Notes under the pieces: generated by a model | Seen by the model: the letters and a program-made list of their open reading frames with translations, nothing else | The model's database searches: none | What the model was told of the DNA's origin: nothing | Made by a program: the position numbers and the translations under genes | Shown: one piece after another, positions 34,585 through 43,608 of the stretch | Position numbering within the stretch: position 1 is the first letter of the stretch | Layout of the letters: each line of letters begins with the position of its first letter | DNA from: Bin18 sp965200355 | GTDB taxonomy: Bacteria > Desulfobacterota > Binatia > Bin18 | Reading direction: 5' to 3' | DNA length: 64,000 bases | NCBI GenBank assembly: GCA_965200355.1 | Contig: OZ241351.1 | Coordinates: 1,302,001 to 1,366,000 of the forward strand

Positions 34585-36966
34585 ATGAATCCTACAAACG
34601 ACACCCCTGCGTTGTCGCCGAGAGGGGCGACGATAGCCCATGCCGCCGGATACGTGGTCGCACTCAGCCTCGTGCTGGGGACTGCCGCGCTCCCAACGGC
34701 GGCCCACGCTCAGGAGGCGCAGCCGCAAGAGGAAGCGGCCGCTCCTGCTGACAGCATAACGACGTTGGCAGACCTTGTTGTCACCGCCCAGAAGCGGGAG
34801 CAGATGATACAGGACGTGCCCCTGTCGATTACGGCCTTCGATTCCGAACAACTTGAGGCGCTCAAGGTCCGCGACCTGAGCAATCTGTCGGTCCGTATGC
34901 CGAATGTCTCCCTGGACGATGTTGGGACGGCGCGTGGAATTGCGAATTTTTCGATTCGTGGCCTGGGCATCAACAGTTCGATTCCGTCCATAGACCCGAC
35001 GGTCGGGGTGTTTGTCGATGGCATCTATCTGGGCACGAACGCAACGGTGCTGTACGACGCCTTTGACCTGGAGGGCGTTGAGGTCTTGCGCGGCCCGCAG
35101 GGCGTCCTGTTTGGCCGCAACGTGGTTGGTGGCGCGGTGCTGGTCAACACCAGAGCGCCGACCAACCGCTACGAGGCCACGGTCCGTAGCGCGGTCGAGG
35201 GCGGGGGCAAGGCCCCCAACGTTTATGTGTCAAGCACGCTGAACGCCCCGCTGACGGACAGCCTGGCCGCGCGTTTCAGCGTGTATTCCAACCAGGACCA
35301 GGGCTGGTTCAAGAACAAGCACAACGGCAGGGCATTTGGGGCCCAGGACACCATTATGCTGCGCCCGGTTCTTTCCTGGCGCCCGACCGCCACCCTGGAC
35401 TTAACCCTGCGCTACGAATACCAGGACCTCGACGGCGACGGACCGGCCGCCCAGAACCATACCAACGGCGCGGGTTTGACCAATCCCTTTACCAATTTTG
35501 ACCGCAACAGCCACGACTTTGCCATTGACGAGGAAGGCCATCTCCTGTCCGAGACTCATTTTTTTAATGCCTGGGCCGATTGGGACGTGCCGCTGGGCGA
35601 CAATGCAACTATCACCAATATCTTTGGCTGGCGGGATGTCGGCGGGAGCGGTGTGAGTGATATCGATGCGACGCAGCTCAACCTCTTTACTGGGGGGTCG
35701 GACTTTACCGCGGAACAGTTCAGCAACGAGACGCGCTATAGTGGGTGGTTTTTCAACCGGCTGCTGCTGACGACCGGGTTTTATTATTTCAATAATGACA
35801 TCGCCTATCACGAATATCGCTCTCTCAGCTTCGGGCAAATTCTGCTCAACGGCGGTGGCCTGTACGACGTGGAAACCTTCGGGCTGTTCATGGCCGGCGA
35901 CTACGACCTGACCGACTGGCTGACGCTGACCGCGGGGTTGCGCTATACCCACGAAGAAAAGGAAGCCGTCATTTCCAATCTGACCCGGACCGGGTCCACG
36001 CCGTGTAATGTCGTCAAGGGCCCGGACTGTCCCAGCCATTTCCGGGACAAGGAGAACTGGACCAATCTATCGCCCAAGGTCGGGCTGAGCTATCGGCACG
36101 ATGACGACACTTTGCTCTACGCCCACTGGACACGGGGCTTTCGCTCTGGTGGCTATAATTTGCGCGACACGTTCTTCGGCTTGCCGGGAGACACCCGCGA
36201 CTGGGGTCCCGGTCCCTTTGACGAAGAGCAGGTTGACAACTTCGAGATTGGGTTCAAAAAAACCTTTGGGACCCGCGCCCGGCTCAATGGGGCGTTTTTC
36301 TACAACATGATTGATGACTTGCAGCGCGAACTGACGCTTACCGAAAATCTGCCGGTGCTCAATCCAGAGACTGGCGAGCCGTTCGTCGATATTGTGGACG
36401 GAATGCCAGTGGTGCGGACGCAGGGTAATATCGTGCAGGTGATCCGCAATACGGCCGATGCGGATATGTACGGCTTTGAAGTGGAGGGCAGCCTGGTCCT
36501 CGCCCCTGGCCTGAGCCTGTTCGGTGCGGCCGGTTTCGTCGAGTCGGACTACTCCAAGGTCAAGTTCGACCTCAACAACGACGGCAGGGTGGACGGCAGG
36601 GATGAGGACCTGGACCCCCCCCGGGCCGCCAAGTGGACCTACAGCGCGGGCCTGTTACATGCGCTGCCGCTTGGGAGCCGCGTCCGGCTGGCCTCGCGGG
36701 TCATCTATGCCTATCGGGACAAAGAGTTCAGCGGCGACGCCAACCTGGGCTTCAACCGGCAGCAGAAAATGTTGGAGGCCGGGGTGGACATCCACCTTAA
36801 TGACAGCCAGTGGGTGGTCGGCTTATACGGTAAAAATTTGCTGGACTGGGTTCGATTCGGTGGTGATACGCAACTGCCGGCACAACTCGGTGGCGGCACC
36901 TTTTCACCCTTGGCCAAAGGCCGCATCTTCGGCCTGGAGCTGACCTATAATTTTGTGAGCCGCTGA
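34585..36966 (+). CDS. TonB-dependent outer-membrane receptor 3
   Basis: 793 residues and intact. The signal peptide (VVALSLVLGTAALPTAAHAQ) is followed by the plug (LVVTAQKREQMIQDVPLSIT; FSIRGLGINSSIPSIDPTVG; EVLRGPQGVLFGRNVVGGAV) and the beta-barrel ending LELTYNF. It also carries an EF-hand-like loop (DLNNDGRVDGRDEDLD). Clear paralogue of the two receptors upstream; loop regions differ, so ligands may differ. No exbB/exbD/tonB is in the window. Confidence 0.92.
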   Translation: MNPTNDTPALSPRGATIAHAAGYVVALSLVLGTAALPTAAHAQEAQPQEEAAAPADSITTLADLVVTAQKREQMIQDVPLSITAFDSEQLEALKVRDLSNLSVRMPNVSLDDVGTARGIANFSIRGLGINSSIPSIDPTVGVFVDGIYLGTNATVLYDAFDLEGVEVLRGPQGVLFGRNVVGGAVLVNTRAPTNRYEATVRSAVEGGGKAPNVYVSSTLNAPLTDSLAARFSVYSNQDQGWFKNKHNGRAFGAQDTIMLRPVLSWRPTATLDLTLRYEYQDLDGDGPAAQNHTNGAGLTNPFTNFDRNSHDFAIDEEGHLLSETHFFNAWADWDVPLGDNATITNIFGWRDVGGSGVSDIDATQLNLFTGGSDFTAEQFSNETRYSGWFFNRLLLTTGFYYFNNDIAYHEYRSLSFGQILLNGGGLYDVETFGLFMAGDYDLTDWLTLTAGLRYTHEEKEAVISNLTRTGSTPCNVVKGPDCPSHFRDKENWTNLSPKVGLSYRHDDDTLLYAHWTRGFRSGGYNLRDTFFGLPGDTRDWGPGPFDEEQVDNFEIGFKKTFGTRARLNGAFFYNMIDDLQRELTLTENLPVLNPETGEPFVDIVDGMPVVRTQGNIVQVIRNTADADMYGFEVEGSLVLAPGLSLFGAAGFVESDYSKVKFDLNNDGRVDGRDEDLDPPRAAKWTYSAGLLHALPLGSRVRLASRVIYAYRDKEFSGDANLGFNRQQKMLEAGVDIHLNDSQWVVGLYGKNLLDWVRFGGDTQLPAQLGGGTFSPLAKGRIFGLELTYNFVSR

Positions 36967-36981
36967 GCAGGGGACGCCGGG

Positions 36982-37371
36982 CTACGTCTTGTCCGCCAGT
37001 TCGCGGCCCTGGCCCGGCGTCGGGTCTTTGACCACGCCGTAGATTTGACGGCCCTCGTGGTCTTCGGGCAGATGCTCAGTAATCGGTGTGCCCTCGGGCG
37101 TCACGAACAGCAGGCAGTGGCAGTACTTCCACTTCTTCATTTCGTCACAGGCGCATACCCACTCGCGGCTGCGTTCGACCTCGGCTTTTTTGTCGGGGTA
37201 AAAATTACACGGGCACAGCGGACGGCCCACCTCGTCGATATTATTGGCCAGACCCAGAATCACCGCTTCGGTCACTTCGGACTCCGGGTGGCCTGAGGTG
37301 CCGGTTTTCTTCATGTATTTTTCAACGTAGATGCGCATACGTTTAATGCTTTTCTCGGAAGGCTGGTCCAT
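36982..37371 (-). CDS. Ferredoxin:thioredoxin reductase catalytic (beta) subunit-like protein
   Basis: 129 residues. Cys motifs CPC-x17-CAC-x8-CHC closely follow the FTR catalytic subunit pattern (CPC-x16-CPC-x8-CHC), which binds a [4Fe-4S] cluster next to the redox disulfide and reduces thioredoxin with electrons from ferredoxin. The start at 37371 follows GAGGAG; an ATG five codons upstream is less likely. The FTR variable subunit is not nearby, as is usual in non-photosynthetic bacteria, where this protein's role is unclear. It is convergent with receptor 3. Confidence 0.88.
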   Translation of the reverse strand: MDQPSEKSIKRMRIYVEKYMKKTGTSGHPESEVTEAVILGLANNIDEVGRPLCPCNFYPDKKAEVERSREWVCACDEMKKWKYCHCLLFVTPEGTPITEHLPEDHEGRQIYGVVKDPTPGQGRELADKT

Positions 37372-37514
37372 TATGTCACTCCTCAACTTCCTGGCGGTGA
37401 TGCGTACCCGCGCTGGCGTATATGTTTACGGATTGCAGGGTTCCGTTCCTACTCTAATACTTCAAGCCGGCCTGTGCCATCCTCTGAGTGCTGCCGATTG
37501 AGGCGAGATGAGCC

Positions 37515-38495
37515 ATGCCCCGTAAACCACCCCACATTTATGTGACTCGTCAGTTTCCTGAAGCCGCCCTGGCCCCCTTACGGACCCGTGCGGCCCTGTC
37601 TGTCTGGGCGTCCGACCACGCCATTCCGCGCGCGACCTTGCTGCGCGAGCTCCGCCCGACCGCTGCCCTGCTAAGCATGGTCACGGAACGCATTGATGAC
37701 GACCTGCTCGACCACGCGCCGCAGCTCAAAATCGTGGCGAATATGGCCGTCGGGTATGACAATGTGGATGTCCTGGCGCTGACCCGGCGCGGCATCGTCC
37801 TGACCAACACGCCGGACGTGTTGACCGAAACCACAGCCGACCTCGTCTTTGCGCTCATCCTCGGGGTCGCCCGCCGCCTCGGTGAAGGCGAACGCCGCGT
37901 GCGTGCCGGTCAGTGGCCGGTGTGGAGTCCGTTTGTCTTTCTTGGGACGGATGTTCATCACGCCACGCTGGGCATCATCGGCCTGGGGCGGATTGGCACC
38001 GCAGTCGCCAAACGGGCGCAAGGTTTCGATATGCGCGTGCTCTACCATAATCGGAGTCGGAACACACAGGCCGAGGAGCAGCTCGGCTGTACCTGGGTCG
38101 ATATGAACACCCTGCTGCGTGAGTCGGACTTTGTGGTCGTGCTGGTTCCGCTCAGTCCGGCAACGCGCCAACTCATCTCGACGTCTCAGCTCACAGAGAT
38201 GAAGCCGACCGCTTTTCTGATTAACGCGGCGCGGGGCCCAGTTGTTGATACGCCCGCCCTGTATGCCGCCCTGCGGGATAAGGTCATCGCCGGGGCGGCG
38301 CTGGACGTGACCGACCCGGAGCCGCTGCCCGCAGACGACCCGTTGCTGACGCTCGATAACTGCCTGGTTGTCCCTCACGTGGGCAGCGCCAGCATTGCCA
38401 CCCGAACGCGCATGGCCACCCTTGCGTCCGAAAACATTGTGGCCTTTCTGAGCGGTCAGCGGCCACCCACGCCGGTCAATCCAGAGGTCTTATAG
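37515..38495 (+). CDS. D-isomer-specific 2-hydroxyacid dehydrogenase
   Basis: 326-residue NAD(P)-dependent dehydrogenase of the glyoxylate/hydroxypyruvate reductase type. The Rossmann motif is LGIIGLGRIGTAVAKRA; the substrate-binding NMAVGYDNVDV, NAARGPVVDTPALYAAL and the catalytic triad (Arg in ARGPVVD, Glu in DVTDPEPLP, His in VVPHVGSA) are all present. It begins with MPRKPPHIYVTRQFP, and length is normal. It probably reduces glyoxylate or a related 2-oxo acid. Confidence 0.92.
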   Translation: MPRKPPHIYVTRQFPEAALAPLRTRAALSVWASDHAIPRATLLRELRPTAALLSMVTERIDDDLLDHAPQLKIVANMAVGYDNVDVLALTRRGIVLTNTPDVLTETTADLVFALILGVARRLGEGERRVRAGQWPVWSPFVFLGTDVHHATLGIIGLGRIGTAVAKRAQGFDMRVLYHNRSRNTQAEEQLGCTWVDMNTLLRESDFVVVLVPLSPATRQLISTSQLTEMKPTAFLINAARGPVVDTPALYAALRDKVIAGAALDVTDPEPLPADDPLLTLDNCLVVPHVGSASIATRTRMATLASENIVAFLSGQRPPTPVNPEVL

Positions 38496-38534
38496 TCCGG
38501 CCGGCCCGGCGGGAGTCGAGGTTTGGCCCGAATC

Positions 38535-39278
38535 TCAGGGCATGAACGCGGTCAAACTTCCTTCCACATCAGCCGTATCAAGCGCGGACTGGCTCACGAG
38601 TGCGGCATCGACCTGTCCGCACAGGGCTGAGGCTTCCTCGGGTGTACGGAGTTCATCCAGCGATATGACGATTTTCTGCCGTGGGACCTGAGCGGCAAGC
38701 GCTGACACATGGGTAACGTCGAGTGCTCCACTCGGCGCAGCCAGACCGATGATAAAACTTTCAGCCGCCAGCGCCTGACGGAGTTCGTCGGGGGTCTGGG
38801 CCATGACAACGGGGGCGACGTGGAGGGAACGGGCGGTGGTCATCAGGCGTTCCAAGGCAGGCGCATCGACCGCACCGGCCCACAGTAACACGGCATCCGC
38901 CCCGCACAGACGGGCAGCATGAATCTCACTGTCACGCAGGACGAGGTCGAGGGCGAACAGTGGAGTCGTGACTCGCTCTGCAATCGCGTGCATATCAGCG
39001 CCCGATACGCCGAACAGACTCGGTCCGGTATATATGCCGATGGCCCCGGCTTCCGTATCATCGCAGGCTTGGGCGAGCGCAACGAGGTCCAACTCAGGCC
39101 AGACTTGACCCGTCTCCGGGTCCGCCCGTTTGAGCGCGGGAATCAGGCTGAGTTCCTGTTTCTGGGTGGTCACAAACTGCGTAAAATCACGAATACTCGG
39201 CGTCACCTCGCTCAGCGACGTGGCGGCCTCTTGCTGACCGTCCGCTTCTTTGGCTGCTCTCAGGGCTGTCCAGTTCAC
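38535..39278 (-). CDS. TrpC-like (indole-3-glycerol-phosphate synthase family) protein
   Basis: 247-residue TIM-barrel protein. SLIPALKRADPETGQVWPEL resembles the IAEIKRASP core of TrpC, AIGIYTGPSLFGVS its second strand-loop, and DLVLRDSEIHAARLCGADAV the RxDxI..A.A.GADA element of TrpC. Later motifs are weak, and I do not see the full active-site set, so it may be a divergent homologue with another role. It sits alone on this strand between the dehydrogenase and the SDR. Confidence 0.65.
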   Translation of the reverse strand: MNWTALRAAKEADGQQEAATSLSEVTPSIRDFTQFVTTQKQELSLIPALKRADPETGQVWPELDLVALAQACDDTEAGAIGIYTGPSLFGVSGADMHAIAERVTTPLFALDLVLRDSEIHAARLCGADAVLLWAGAVDAPALERLMTTARSLHVAPVVMAQTPDELRQALAAESFIIGLAAPSGALDVTHVSALAAQVPRQKIVISLDELRTPEEASALCGQVDAALVSQSALDTADVEGSLTAFMP

Positions 39279-39291
39279 ACGCGACTCCCGC

Positions 39292-40089
39292 TTAGTGCTC
39301 GTGGATGCTCAGCATATTCGGGAGTCCGGTATGGGAGGTCACACCGCCGTCCACGGCGAGGGCCTGACCGGTGATGAAGGAGGCTTCATCAGACGCCAGA
39401 AACAGGACCGTATTGGCGATTTCTTCCGGCTCTCCCATGCGGCCGAGGGGATGGGCCTCGCCTTGGAGACGGCGAAATTCGTCGGCCCGGTCCCCCCCCA
39501 GAAGTTGCGCCACGCGCGTGTTAATCGCGCCGGGGCAGACGCAGTTCACCCGGATATGATATTGGGCGTTCTCAATCGCCGCCGAGCGGCTGAGGTTTAT
39601 CACCCCGGCCTTGGCCGCGTTATAGGCCGACATGCCATAGTCGCCGCCTATGCCGGACACAGATGCGGTGTTGACGATAGCGCCCTTGGCCTGCCGCCGC
39701 ATAATGGGCAGGCAGTATTTCATGCCCAAAAAGGTCCCGGTCAGCGTCACAGCAATTGTCCGATTCCAGCTCGCCAGGGACGTGTCCTCAAGCCGGGTCA
39801 GCTCCCCGAGTCCGGCATTATTGAACATAATATCGAGCCGGCCATAGGTATCGAGCGCGAGCTGAATCGTGGCCTGTATCCCATCTGGGTCAGCCACATC
39901 CATTTTGATCATCGTGGCTTTTCCACCCGCGTCATTGATCTGGGCGGCGACCGCCTCCGCCCGTTTCCCGCTCAAATCTGCGACAATGACCGCTGCCCCT
40001 TCCTGGGCAAAACGGACCGCGGATGCCGCGCCAATCCCAGAGCCACCTGCGGTGACCACTGCCACCTGTCCGTCGAGTTTTCCCGCCAT
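39292..40089 (-). CDS. Short-chain dehydrogenase/reductase
   Basis: 265-residue classical SDR. The cofactor motif is TAGGSGIGAASAVRFAQEG, NNAGLGELT is the NNAG element, and the catalytic residues are Ser in NTASVSG and YxxxK in YGMSAYNAAKAGV. The C-terminus ends SFITGQALAVDGGVTSHTG. The start at 40089 has GAGAGGAG at about seven bases; an ATG two codons upstream has almost no spacer. It probably oxidises or reduces a secondary alcohol of unknown identity. Confidence 0.92.
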   Translation of the reverse strand: MAGKLDGQVAVVTAGGSGIGAASAVRFAQEGAAVIVADLSGKRAEAVAAQINDAGGKATMIKMDVADPDGIQATIQLALDTYGRLDIMFNNAGLGELTRLEDTSLASWNRTIAVTLTGTFLGMKYCLPIMRRQAKGAIVNTASVSGIGGDYGMSAYNAAKAGVINLSRSAAIENAQYHIRVNCVCPGAINTRVAQLLGGDRADEFRRLQGEAHPLGRMGEPEEIANTVLFLASDEASFITGQALAVDGGVTSHTGLPNMLSIHEH

Positions 40090-40148
40090 GGCCATGCTCC
40101 TCTCGTCTTTTTCTTTTGGATAGCACAGGGCAGCGGGGTGAGGTAGCT

Positions 40149-40802
40149 TCAGCCTTCCAGCCGAGACGCTGTCCTGGTATGAGCGCTGGTTTCCGGCAGG
40201 TCGGGCACGAGCGCGGCCAGATTGCGGCTCAGGTCGTCGATGGCGCGGACAAACCGGGCATCGGTAAAGGTCCATAAATTACGGACCATACTGGCGACCA
40301 GGCCGACCGGCGACAGCGGCAGCCCCAGGTCGTGTAGCCGCGTGATATAAGTCTCGTGCAGCAGGACGTCGCCAGTCGCCACGCCGATGATACGCAGCGT
40401 GCCGGCAAGGGCCAGTTGGGCATAGACGCCCACGTAGATATTGCCCGGCTTAGAGACCAGGCCGTAGACGAGGACATCGCAGTTGATTTGGCGACCGAGG
40501 TCTGACGGTGGCAGTCTGTACCAATGGGGGATCTCGGCCAAGCGGGCGTCTATGGTGTGCAGCTCAACATCGGTAAAGCGCTTGACGCTCAAACGGCCGG
40601 CCACACCCCGGCGCACCTTTTCATCCAGTCCTTCAATATGGCTGGTGTTTTCAAAGGGCAGGACGCACATCTGTTTTTTGTCGGGAGGAGCGTGTTGGCT
40701 CCAGGTCACGAAGTTCTGTGTTGGTGTTGGTGGCTTGGTTGGCGAACACGCCGGCAAGAGCAGACACAGCGCCGCCCCGCATATCCACATCCCTCTCCAC
40801 AT
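40149..40802 (-). CDS. DUF799-like lipoprotein
   Basis: About 217 residues. A signal with the lipobox LLLPAC marks it as a lipoprotein. The segment KKQMCVLPFENTSHIEGLDEKVRRG and the later GVYAQLALAGTLRII and VRNLWTFTDARFVRAIDDLS look like the DUF799/GNA1162-type lipoproteins; function unknown, possibly outer-membrane assembly. The start at 40802 is preferred over the one at 40808 because the Shine-Dalgarno would overlap the latter. Confidence 0.7.
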   Translation of the reverse strand: MWRGMWICGAALCLLLPACSPTKPPTPTQNFVTWSQHAPPDKKQMCVLPFENTSHIEGLDEKVRRGVAGRLSVKRFTDVELHTIDARLAEIPHWYRLPPSDLGRQINCDVLVYGLVSKPGNIYVGVYAQLALAGTLRIIGVATGDVLLHETYITRLHDLGLPLSPVGLVASMVRNLWTFTDARFVRAIDDLSRNLAALVPDLPETSAHTRTASRLEG

Positions 40803-41002
40803 CCCCATCTCCTTCCACCCTCAGGCCCGCTCAAACGGGCTGAGCCACGTCCCTGACAGTCTCCCTCCCGTATAGCAAATTGCCGGGCAAAGAAAAAGGA
40901 AAGACCCAGCGCGGCGAGGGACGCTCAGCAATCCTTGTCGGTTCCCAGGAAAGCCGCTACAGTCCGGGGGCGAGGGACCACCCGGACACAGGAGGGAGCA
41001 CG

Positions 41003-41095
41003 GTGCAATACGGTCTGCCGATTAAAAGTGGATTGCTGGTCAATGGCTCAGGCCAGCCGGGCTATTCCGGCGAGGTGGCGGTGGTCAGAGCGTAG
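41003..41095 (+). pseudogene. N-terminal remnant of a D-aminoacylase-type amidohydrolase
   Basis: Thirty residues from GTG 41003, behind a good CAGGAGGGA site, read YGLPIKSGLLVNGSGQPGYS then GEVAVVRA and a stop. This matches the first beta-strands of N-acyl-D-amino-acid deacylases (typically LLIRGGTVVDGSGAPGF-like). No further homologous sequence follows; the nuclease gene begins within 50 bases. It is probably the 5' stub of a deleted gene with its translation signal retained. Confidence 0.5.
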
Positions 41096-41142
41096 GGCAT
41101 GGCTGGCGCGTGCGGCTGCTCGTCGTCATACAACAGTCATTC

Positions 41143-42027
41143 ATGCTCAAGCACACCTTCCGCCATATCCAGGGGATTGGCCAGAGAACGGAGCGGCGCT
41201 TATGGCAAGCGGGTGTGACCACCTGGGAACAATTGCTGGACCATCCGCCCCGCGGCGCCCTGCCCGGCTGGCTCCAGGCCGCCGCGTGTTTTGAACTTGA
41301 ACGCTCGTTGACCGCGCTCGAACAACGCGACCCTCAGTACTTCACCACCAAGCTCCCTCATCAACTTCACTGGCGTTTGTATCCAGAGTTTTCCGAGCGA
41401 GTGGCGTATCTCGATATTGAGACCACCGGCTTAGGCGCTGAGGAGGCGTATATTACCGTTATTGGCCTTTCGGATGGGGAGCGGGCGCAGGTGTATGTCC
41501 ACGGCCAGAATCTGGAACAGTTTGTGACAGATATTGCAGCCTTCACCCTGCTCGTGACGTATAACGGTAAGCAATTCGACCTGCCCTTTCTCCGCGCCGC
41601 CCTCGGCATTCCGCTCAACCAGGCCCATATTGACCTGCGCTATCCCCTTGCTGCGCTTGGTTATAAGGGTGGTCTGAAAAAAATTGAAAAGCAGCTGGGT
41701 CTTGAACGGCCGGGCCTCGTCTCCCAGCTCGATGGCTGGTGCGCGGTCGTCTTGTGGCGCTATCACCAGCGCGGCGAGGCCGGTGCGCTGGACACGCTGC
41801 TGCACTATAATCTTGAAGATGTCGTGCATCTCCCGGTCCTCTTGGCCCAGGTGTATAACACCGCAATTCAACAGCTTCCGTTTCCGGTCGAGCCGCTGAC
41901 GCTGCCGGCCGCCCTGTCCATTCCGTTTCAGCCTGACGACTCCATCATGCGGCGTGTTCTTGTTGACACGGGCCGGTTGCCCGAGAGTGGCGCATACCAC
42001 CCGCACCGTTCCCAGGCCGCAGATTGA
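41143..42027 (+). CDS. RNase H-like 3'-5' exonuclease-type protein (YprB-like)
   Basis: 294 residues. An N-terminal helix-hairpin-helix-like segment (HIQGIGQRTERRLWQAGVTT) precedes an RNase H-fold nuclease domain with DEDD residues: Asp and Glu in YLDIETTGL, Asp in YNGKQFDLPFLRA and Asp in LHYNLEDVVHL. It resembles the YprB family of ribonuclease H-like proteins. The start at 41143 is chosen because the helix-hairpin-helix follows directly; ATG at 41110 would add 11 residues. Substrate (DNA or RNA) is unknown. Confidence 0.8.
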   Translation: MLKHTFRHIQGIGQRTERRLWQAGVTTWEQLLDHPPRGALPGWLQAAACFELERSLTALEQRDPQYFTTKLPHQLHWRLYPEFSERVAYLDIETTGLGAEEAYITVIGLSDGERAQVYVHGQNLEQFVTDIAAFTLLVTYNGKQFDLPFLRAALGIPLNQAHIDLRYPLAALGYKGGLKKIEKQLGLERPGLVSQLDGWCAVVLWRYHQRGEAGALDTLLHYNLEDVVHLPVLLAQVYNTAIQQLPFPVEPLTLPAALSIPFQPDDSIMRRVLVDTGRLPESGAYHPHRSQAAD

Positions 42028-42153
42028 CAAGTTTCCCAGGAAGGTGACAATACAACGGAAGACCGGTTGAAGTCAGATGTCGCTTTTTCGCTCGGTGCAC
42101 CGAGTCTCAAAAGGACAGCAGGCTAAAACGATCCGGTCCAAAGGAGGGAGCGT

Positions 42154-43608
42154 ATGCCAACCCAAAAATTTGCCCCCATGACCAAGGATTTTCCGACCTT
42201 TGACTGCGATGCGCATGTCACTGAGCCGCCCTGGCTCTGGGAGCAGGCCAAGGACTGGCTGACCAAGGATGAACTGGAGGCGCTTAAGACCACGATGTGG
42301 TTTGACCAAGAGACCAAGCAGCTTATTGTCAACGGCCATGCTGGGGCCGGCCTGGGCTCGCAACGAGTTGGGGGCACGCCGGGCGTTGTGAACATTCTCT
42401 CGCTCGCCGGGCCGGGACTCAAGCACGACATCCAGCGCGCCCTGAATGTCCGTAATTTACACCCTGAGACGGCCATCTCGCAGGAGCAGGCCGCCTACCT
42501 GGACCACAAGGGCTCGTATGAGCCCACGGCCCGACTGCGCGATATGGACGTGCAGGGCATTGACCAAGTGATGATTATCCCGACGGATATCGACACCTAT
42601 CCCTGGTTGCAAAATGCTGTTGGGGCCAAGGCCATGTGCAAGGCGTATAACGAATGGGCCCACGAGTACTGCCAGGCCAACCCGGAACGCCTCTTTTTTG
42701 CCGCCCTGCTGCCCATGCAGGACCCGGTGTTTGCCACGGAGGAAGTCTACCGGGTGGCGGACAAGGGCTGTCGGGTGGGTCTGGTCCGTCCGATTGACGC
42801 GATGGGCAATTATCCGATTCAGCCCAAGTATGAGCCAGTCTGGCAGGCCATGCAGGAGACCGGCGTGGTCTACGGCATGCACCCCTTCCCGGCCTTTGGC
42901 GCGCTGAAACCCCCAGGCTATACGGCCCAATACTCCGGGGCGGAATTAATTGCCCGGACGGTGACTACCGCGGGCCTGCCGCACCAATTTTTGACCAATG
43001 TCCAAAACTTTCAGGCCGAGGCGGCGCTGTGGGTCGTCATGGTGCTGATGTCTGGCTTTTTTGAGAAATATCCCAGGCTCCGGGCCGCGGTGTTTGAGGC
43101 GTCTTCCACCTGGCTGAGCTTTCTGCTGGACGAGTGCGACAAAATCTACACGCTGTATCGCAACGAGCGCGAGTTGCCATCCCTCAAACGCCTGCCGAGC
43201 GAAACCTTTTTCACTCACTGTGTGACCGGCTTTGAAGGAGACGAGGCCCCGCCGTCGCGCTTGCCCGAGTTCTATGGCGATATTCTGGCCTGGTCGTCGG
43301 ATGTCTACCATCATGATGGCGACGACGCCTGGCGGGCGCTGGCCATGATGCGTGAGTCCAACTTGCCGGAGCGCTATCAGACCAAGTTTCTCGGAGAAAA
43401 CGCCCGTAAGCTGTACAATATCGACACCCCGAAGACCTTCCTGCGGACGCGGGTGACGGAAATCGAACGACCGGACTGGTGGCCGTCTGAGGCCGAAATT
43501 CAACGCGCCCTACAGCCCGAAGCCGGGTTGGTCCGTCCCTACGGCGAAGGCGCACACCGGGTCAACGGCCATGCGCTTGCAGAAGGGCCGGCAGGAGACC
43601 GGGTATGA
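42154..43608 (+). CDS. Amidohydrolase 2-family protein, first of a pair
   Basis: 484-residue TIM-barrel metal-dependent hydrolase of the amidohydrolase-2 (ACMSD-like) superfamily. The metal motif DxH is in TFDCDAHVTEPPWLWEQ; EPTARLRDMDVQGIDQVMII is the following family segment; GMHPFPAFGALK carries the central His. Members decarboxylate or hydrolyse aromatic or lactone substrates, often in degradation pathways. It ends four bases into the next, related gene (ATGA overlap), so both are co-translated. Confidence 0.85.
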   Translation: MPTQKFAPMTKDFPTFDCDAHVTEPPWLWEQAKDWLTKDELEALKTTMWFDQETKQLIVNGHAGAGLGSQRVGGTPGVVNILSLAGPGLKHDIQRALNVRNLHPETAISQEQAAYLDHKGSYEPTARLRDMDVQGIDQVMIIPTDIDTYPWLQNAVGAKAMCKAYNEWAHEYCQANPERLFFAALLPMQDPVFATEEVYRVADKGCRVGLVRPIDAMGNYPIQPKYEPVWQAMQETGVVYGMHPFPAFGALKPPGYTAQYSGAELIARTVTTAGLPHQFLTNVQNFQAEAALWVVMVLMSGFFEKYPRLRAAVFEASSTWLSFLLDECDKIYTLYRNERELPSLKRLPSETFFTHCVTGFEGDEAPPSRLPEFYGDILAWSSDVYHHDGDDAWRALAMMRESNLPERYQTKFLGENARKLYNIDTPKTFLRTRVTEIERPDWWPSEAEIQRALQPEAGLVRPYGEGAHRVNGHALAEGPAGDRV

